NCBI RefSeq assembly: GCF_002002705.1
Contig: NZ_MUNS01000041.1
Location: forward strand, 485,545-549,544
Direction of reading: 5' to 3'
Source: Polaromonas sp. C04
GTDB lineage: Bacteria > Pseudomonadota > Gammaproteobacteria > Burkholderiales > Burkholderiaceae_C
DNA length: 64,000 bases
Of this stretch, positions 60,350-64,000 are shown in pieces. Below the pieces are notes generated by a model. That model had not been told where the DNA came from, made no database searches, and worked only from the letters and a program-made list of their open reading frames with translations. A program made the position numbers and the translations under genes. The first letter of the stretch is position 1, and every line of letters begins with the position of its first letter.

Positions 60350-60892
60350 CTACTTCAGGGTGCGAAACACAGTGTCCCAAAACGAGGTGGTGACGCCGTA
60401 GTAGCCCGCCTCTTCGCTGCGATGGTGCAGTGCGTGGCAGTACTTGCGCCGCCGCAGCCACTTGCCGCCGCCGTGCCAGTGGTGCACGGCGTGATGCACA
60501 CACGAATAGGCCAGGTAGCCCACCAGCACACCCAGTGTCAGCGCGCTGCCGCGCCACAAATTGCTCAGCAGCAGCGCCGGCAGAAAAACCAGCACGGTGA
60601 TCAGGGAGCCACTCAGGAGCGTGGGCGTGCAAATCAGGGCCGTAGGCCGCGCGTGGTGGTCCGCATGCCAGGTGCTGAACGGTGGCACGCCGTGCAGCAC
60701 AAAGCGGTGCGCTACATACTCCATCAGGGTCCAGCCCAGCAGGCCCAGCACGACCAGCGTGGCCATGACGGGCCAGTCGGTGCGCGGGCCGGCCGCGAGC
60801 AAGGCGTAGGCAATCAGCACCACGGCCAGCGCGTAGACCACGAAGTCGGCGCGGTAGGCCAGTTTGCTGTGTTCGAGTGCAAAGCTTCCCAT
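60350..60892 (-). CDS. Fatty-acid hydroxylase/sterol desaturase family protein
   Basis: 180 residues, four membrane helices. The diiron histidine clusters are HRFVLH, WHADHHARPT, CVHHAVHHWH and KYCHALHHRSEEAGYYG, giving the eight-histidine pattern of membrane hydroxylases. Short bacterial members hydroxylate acyl chains or carotenoids (CrtZ-like). It is convergent with the permease gene. No lipid or carotenoid gene is adjacent, so the substrate is open. Confidence 0.87.
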   Translation of the reverse strand: MGSFALEHSKLAYRADFVVYALAVVLIAYALLAAGPRTDWPVMATLVVLGLLGWTLMEYVAHRFVLHGVPPFSTWHADHHARPTALICTPTLLSGSLITVLVFLPALLLSNLWRGSALTLGVLVGYLAYSCVHHAVHHWHGGGKWLRRRKYCHALHHRSEEAGYYGVTTSFWDTVFRTLK

Positions 60893-60984
60893 GCACGTCC
60901 TTCTGTGTTGCTTGTCCGACGGACCACGGTGTGGCCCACTCCCGATTCATCTTACGCGATTGATCCGCCAGCCGGCATGACCCC

Positions 60985-63870
60985 TCAACCGGTATTGCGC
61001 AGCCCCGCCGCAATGCCGTTGATGGAGATGTGAATGCCGCGGTGCACCCGCTCGTTCGCCTGCCCCGCGCGGTAGCGGCGCACCAGTTCCACCTGCAAAT
61101 GGTGCAGCGGGTCGATGTACGGAAAGCGGTGGCGAATGGAGCGCGAGAGCGCGGCGTTGCCGGCCAGGCGCTGCTTCTCGCCGGTGATCAGCGCCAGGGC
61201 GTCGGTGGTGCGCTGCCACTCCATCTCGATCGCGCTGAAGATTTTCTTGCGCAGGCGGGCGTCGCCCACGAGGTCCGCATAACGCGAGGCCAGCGCCAGG
61301 TCGCTCTTGGCCAGCACCATGTCCATGTTGGACAGCAGGGTGCGAAAGAAAGGCCACTGGCGGTACATTTTTTGTAGCAGGACCAGTGCGTCCTTGCTGG
61401 GCTTGTGGCCTTTTTCATGTTCATTGCCGTGCAGGAAGGTCTGCACCGCCGAGCCAAAGCCGTACCAGCCCGGTAGGGTGAGCCGGCACTGGCCCCAGCT
61501 GAAGCCCCAGGGAATGGCGCGCAGGTCTTCGATCTTTTGCGAGGCCTTGCGCGAGGCGGGACGCGAGCCGATGTTGAGCTCGGCGATTTCGCGGATCGGC
61601 GTGGCGCTGAAGAAGTAGTCGGTGAAGCCGGGTGTCTCGTACACCAGCGCGCGGTAGGCCGCCATGCTGGTTTGCGACAGCACGGCCGCGGCCTCCAGAA
61701 AGGCCTTGGTGGCCGGCTTGGTCGGCTGCAACAGGGTCGCCTCCAGCGTGGCGGCGACGAGGGTTTCCAGGTTGCGCCGGCCGATCTCGGGGTTGGCGTA
61801 CTTGGAGCCGATCACCTCGCCCTGCTCGGTCAGGCGGATCTGGCCGCGCACCGTGCCGGGCGGCTGCGCCAGGATGGCCTGGTAGCTCGGGCCACCGCCG
61901 CGCCCCACGGTGCCGCCGCGGCCGTGGAACAGGCGCAGCTGCAGCTTGTGCGAGCTTGAGAGCTCGTCGAACAGCTCGACCAGCGCGATCTCGGCGCGGT
62001 ACAGCTCCCAGTTGCTGGTGAAGATGCCGCCGTCCTTGTTGCTGTCGGAGTAGCCGAGCATGATGTCCTGCTCGGCGCCGCTGCGCTGCACCAGCGCAGC
62101 CACGCCGGGCAGCGCGTAGAACTCGCGCATGATGGGCGCGGCGTTGCGCAGGTCCTCGATGGTCTCGAACAGCGGCACCACGATCAGGTCGCAGGTCGCG
62201 TGGGAGTCATCGAGAACGCCGTGCATCAGCCCCACTTCCTTTTGCAGCAGCAGCACCTCCAGCAGGTCGCTCACGGTCTCGGCGTGGCTGATGATGTAGT
62301 GGCGAATGGCCTGTTCGCCAAAGCGTTCGCGCATCACTTTGGCGGTCTCGAAGATGGCCAGCTCGCCCTGCGCCAGCGCTGAGTAACTGGCGCCGAGCAC
62401 GCGCAGCGGCCGTGCGTCGTTCAGCAGCCGCAGCAGCAGCGCGCGCCGGGCCAGCTCGTCCAGGCCGGCGTAGTCGGGCTCGACGCGCGCCACCGCCAGC
62501 AGCTCGGCCAGCACGTCCTCGTGTTTGTCCGAGCTCTGGCGCAAATCCACCGTGGCCAGGTGAAAGCCGAACACTTCGACCGCGCGGATCAGCGGGTGCA
62601 GGCGCTGTGCGACCAGCGCCGCGCCATGGTGGGCCAGCAGCGAGGCCTCGATGGTGCGCAGGTCGGCGCACAGGTCCTGCGCTCTCAGATACGCGTTTTG
62701 CGGGGCCACCGCGTGGCGCGCGGCGTCGCCGCCGGTCAGGTCCTTCAGGCTCGCCGCGAGTCGTGCATAAATGCCGGTGAGGGCGCGCCGATACGGCTCG
62801 TCCTGGCGATGCTCGTTGGTGTCGGGCGAGTTTTCCGCCAGCGCCTGCATCTCGGGGCTGACCTGCACCAGCATGGCCGACAGCGACAGTTCGCTGCCCA
62901 GCAGGTGCACCTCGGTCAGGTAGTGGCGCAGCGCGACCTCGGCCTGGCGGCGCAGCGCGTAGTCAAGCGTTTGCGCGCTCACATTGGGGTTGCCGTCGCG
63001 GTCGCCGCCGATCCACTGGCCCATGCGCAAGAAGCTGTGCACCGGGTGGCTGCCCAGCTCGTGTTCCAGTTCGGCGTACAGCTTGGGGATCTCGCGCAAA
63101 AAGGTGGCCTCGTAGTAGCTCAGCGCGTTCTCCACCTCGTCCATCACGGTGAGCTTGGAAAAGCGCAGCAGCCGCGTGTGCCACAGCTGCATCACGCGCG
63201 CGCGCAGCTGGGCTTCGTTGGCGGCCAGCTCGCGCGGGGTGAGCGCGTCCCGGCTTGTGGGATTCAGCGCCGCGCGGCTTTTGATCTCGTCACGCGCGGC
63301 CAGCAGCTGCGCGATGTCGCGCTCGGCGTCCAGAATGCTTTTGCGCTGCACCTCCGTCGGGTGCGCTGTCAGCACCGGCGACAGATACGCGTGGGCCAGC
63401 GTGTTGGCGATGGTTTTGGGCGCAATCCCGGCCCAGCGCAGGCGGGCCAGAGCCACTTCGATGCTGCCTTCCTGGGTATTGCCCGCGCGTTCGTGGATGG
63501 CGCGGCGGCGGATGTGGTGGCGGTCCTCGGCCAGATTCGCGAGGTGGCTGAAGTAGGTGAAGGCGCGGATCACGCTGACCGCCTGCTCGCCGCTCAGGCT
63601 CTTGAGCAGTTTCTTGAGGGCCTTGTCGGCCTCCTGGTCGGCGTCGCGGCGGAACGCCACCGAGAGCTTGCGCACCTGCTCCACCAGCTCGTACGCGGCC
63701 ACGCCATCCTGCTCGCGGATCACGTCGCCCAGAATGCGTCCCAGCAGGCGGATGTCCTCTACCAGCGGTCGCTCATTGTCGCGGGATCTGCCTGGCGCTC
63801 GCTCGTTGTTTTTGGGCCCGACGGCGCCTGCAATGCGTTTTGGGGGTTGATCCTTGTCGGCCGTTTTCAT
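60985..63870 (-). CDS. ppc: Phosphoenolpyruvate carboxylase
   Basis: 961 residues from the ATG at 63868-63870 (AAGGA 9-13 bases upstream; an in-frame start 19 codons earlier is less likely). Catalytic motifs are [55 protein letters not shown] and the glycine loop [16 protein letters not shown]. The C-terminus ends [10 protein letters not shown], the family's conserved end. It adds bicarbonate to PEP to make oxaloacetate. About 30 extra charged residues precede the usual N-terminus. Confidence 0.95.
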   Translation of the reverse strand: MKTADKDQPPKRIAGAVGPKNNERAPGRSRDNERPLVEDIRLLGRILGDVIREQDGVAAYELVEQVRKLSVAFRRDADQEADKALKKLLKSLSGEQAVSVIRAFTYFSHLANLAEDRHHIRRRAIHERAGNTQEGSIEVALARLRWAGIAPKTIANTLAHAYLSPVLTAHPTEVQRKSILDAERDIAQLLAARDEIKSRAALNPTSRDALTPRELAANEAQLRARVMQLWHTRLLRFSKLTVMDEVENALSYYEATFLREIPKLYAELEHELGSHPVHSFLRMGQWIGGDRDGNPNVSAQTLDYALRRQAEVALRHYLTEVHLLGSELSLSAMLVQVSPEMQALAENSPDTNEHRQDEPYRRALTGIYARLAASLKDLTGGDAARHAVAPQNAYLRAQDLCADLRTIEASLLAHHGAALVAQRLHPLIRAVEVFGFHLATVDLRQSSDKHEDVLAELLAVARVEPDYAGLDELARRALLLRLLNDARPLRVLGASYSALAQGELAIFETAKVMRERFGEQAIRHYIISHAETVSDLLEVLLLQKEVGLMHGVLDDSHATCDLIVVPLFETIEDLRNAAPIMREFYALPGVAALVQRSGAEQDIMLGYSDSNKDGGIFTSNWELYRAEIALVELFDELSSSHKLQLRLFHGRGGTVGRGGGPSYQAILAQPPGTVRGQIRLTEQGEVIGSKYANPEIGRRNLETLVAATLEATLLQPTKPATKAFLEAAAVLSQTSMAAYRALVYETPGFTDYFFSATPIREIAELNIGSRPASRKASQKIEDLRAIPWGFSWGQCRLTLPGWYGFGSAVQTFLHGNEHEKGHKPSKDALVLLQKMYRQWPFFRTLLSNMDMVLAKSDLALASRYADLVGDARLRKKIFSAIEMEWQRTTDALALITGEKQRLAGNAALSRSIRHRFPYIDPLHHLQVELVRRYRAGQANERVHRGIHISINGIAAGLRNTG

Positions 63871-64000
63871 GGGCGCGTATCCTTGGCGGGTGAGCTGGTT
63901 TGGGGTGAGTGGGTGGGGAGCGTGCATGCTAGCATTGCCTTCTCCCGCAAACCCCCCAGAAGATTACGAACAGGTTACGACTTTGAGTTCGCCCGCCCGC

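Noticed and set aside
63983..64000. Start of a gene (possibly hemC) divergent from ppc
   Set aside because: Only six codons from a TTG are visible before the window ends; too little to annotate.
1..64000. CRISPR arrays, prophage or complete insertion sequences
   Set aside because: No regularly spaced direct repeats with unique spacers, no transposase, integrase or phage structural genes were recognised on either strand.

Overview
The window is a GC-rich, densely coded stretch of a betaproteobacterial chromosome. The gene order of the aa3 cytochrome oxidase locus, the families DUF2244, DUF2909, DUF2970, DUF4148 and DUF1841, and a characteristic short interspersed repeat point to Burkholderiales, probably Comamonadaceae (Polaromonas/Rhodoferax-like). 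The taxon is inferred from gene content and was not checked by search. I see no rRNA, tRNA, CRISPR array, prophage or intact insertion sequence. No gap between genes exceeds about 270 bases.

Layout. 1-4234 (minus): 5'-part of a TamA-like outer-membrane protein, a CoxE-like VWA protein, a GNAT acetyltransferase, a small membrane protein and a MoxR ATPase. 4337-5949: diheme cytochrome c4, DUF1841, DUF3185-like. 5969-9530: IclR regulator divergent from pcaI-pcaJ-pcaF (last steps of the beta-ketoadipate pathway). 9624-16043: Kef-type antiporter, MaoC hydratase, DUF4148, LysR regulator, TrmL, ComF and a BioC-like methyltransferase. 16182-25983: a nearly complete cytochrome c oxidase operon (subunits II, I, III, Cox11, SURF1, SCO, heme A synthase, heme O synthase and small accessory proteins). 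26028-31503: TusA, GalU, a 2-hydroxyacid dehydrogenase, ValS and DUF2783. 31523-34000: an FAD aromatic monooxygenase and a VOC protein, forming with DUF2783 a small catabolic operon. 34268-36725: rubrerythrin, a double-CCG-domain Fe-S protein and DUF3501, an apparent redox or peroxide module. 36928-42788: YaaA, a 2OG-Fe(II) oxygenase, an alpha/beta hydrolase, QueF, a crotonase, a Tat-exported ferritin-like protein and a cytochrome c. 42832-49456: DinB, a diheme cytochrome c, a PEP-mutase-like lyase, a ClC channel/antiporter and a TDT transporter preceded by a remnant of a second copy. 49462-57286: FMN alpha-hydroxyacid dehydrogenase, DegP/Q protease, phospholipase-D-type synthase, QseBC/PmrAB-like two-component system, ArgH. 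57308-63870: AlgZ/AlgR-like two-component system, AI-2E-family permease, fatty-acid hydroxylase and PEP carboxylase.

The most unusual signal is not a gene. A short repeat with a 17-nt palindromic core (GCTAY-N7-RTAGC) occurs at least twelve times. Six copies carry a tail of about 45 bp and lie exactly at gene edges, where they supply start codons, stop codons or C-terminal codons. Six more are bare cores inside reading frames, translated as part of the protein. A second, GC-rich repeat is inserted in frame in valyl-tRNA synthetase. A shared CTTAGG-N5-CTTAAR box upstream of both the QseBC-like operon and the DegP/Q protease suggests a small envelope-stress regulon.
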